In this document: positions 35,006-35,017 of the stretch, piece by piece
Layout of the letters: the number at the start of each line of letters is the position of its first letter
Numbering within the stretch: position 1 is the stretch's first letter
From: Methanosarcinales archaeon
Lineage (GTDB): Archaea; Halobacteriota; Methanosarcinia; Methanosarcinales; EX4572-44
NCBI GenBank assembly: GCA_004212095.1
Contig: RXIJ01000034.1
Location: forward strand, 1 to 35,017
DNA: 35,017 nucleotides
Direction: 5' to 3'
Made by a program: the position numbers and the translations under genes
Notes under the pieces: generated by a model
What the model saw: the letters and a program-made list of their open reading frames with translations, nothing else
What the model was told of the DNA's origin: nothing
The model's database searches: none

Positions 35006-35017
35006 ATTTTGCTTTAA

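Overview
The window looks like part of a euryarchaeal chromosome from the methanogen / anaerobic alkane-oxidiser side of the tree (Methanosarcinales-, ANME- or Syntrophoarchaeum-like). The support is an archaeal NAC protein, TATA-type promoters (some apparently leaderless), a YcaO protein of the McrA-thioamidation type (methanogenesis marker 1), an F420 hydrogenase beta-type subunit, a tungsten aldehyde:ferredoxin oxidoreductase, PGF-CTERM-like sorting tails and archaeal dockerin domains. I cannot name the species from sequence alone.

Left part (1-6.5 kb): a cut-off IS630-type transposase start, a NAC gene with a dyad upstream, three tandem 61-bp repeats, pyruvate kinase, an inverted partial copy of the same repeat, an AT-rich geranylgeranyl-reductase-like flavoprotein, and a decayed gingipain-like C25 peptidase gene carrying several frameshifts and a nonsense codon.

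Housekeeping block (6.6-15.2 kb): grpE-dnaK (no dnaJ in view), pdxS and a GT20 trehalose-phosphate synthase on the minus strand, the YcaO gene on the plus strand, then a membrane pyrophosphatase with the K+-independent signature.

Surface-protein block (15.3-25.4 kb), the most unusual part: five minus-strand genes that overlap or nearly touch form one operon. In transcription order they encode a 1334-residue modular protein ending in a dockerin, a BIG2-domain protein, a short exported protein, a lipoprotein with a molybdopterin-oxidoreductase-like fold, and a WtpA-type tungstate-binding protein. The first three, plus an upstream purple-acid-phosphatase-like protein, share a ~200-residue exported domain present five times here, four of them carrying D-M-H-E-C. 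The two transcription units begin with related promoters followed by a related 5' stem-loop.

Right part (25.4-35 kb): a near-empty stretch, tRNA-Leu(CAG), an operon pairing a tungsten aldehyde oxidoreductase with an FrhB-type subunit, an M50/CBS protease with a TraB-like membrane protein, a hidden 51-residue ORF, and a large secreted glycoamylase-like protein with a carbohydrate-binding-type module inside its catalytic domain and dockerin sequence. A folded leader precedes it.

Together the window suggests a cell that takes up tungstate for tungsto-enzymes, uses PPi and F420/ferredoxin energetics, and puts much effort into a modular, dockerin-bearing cell surface.
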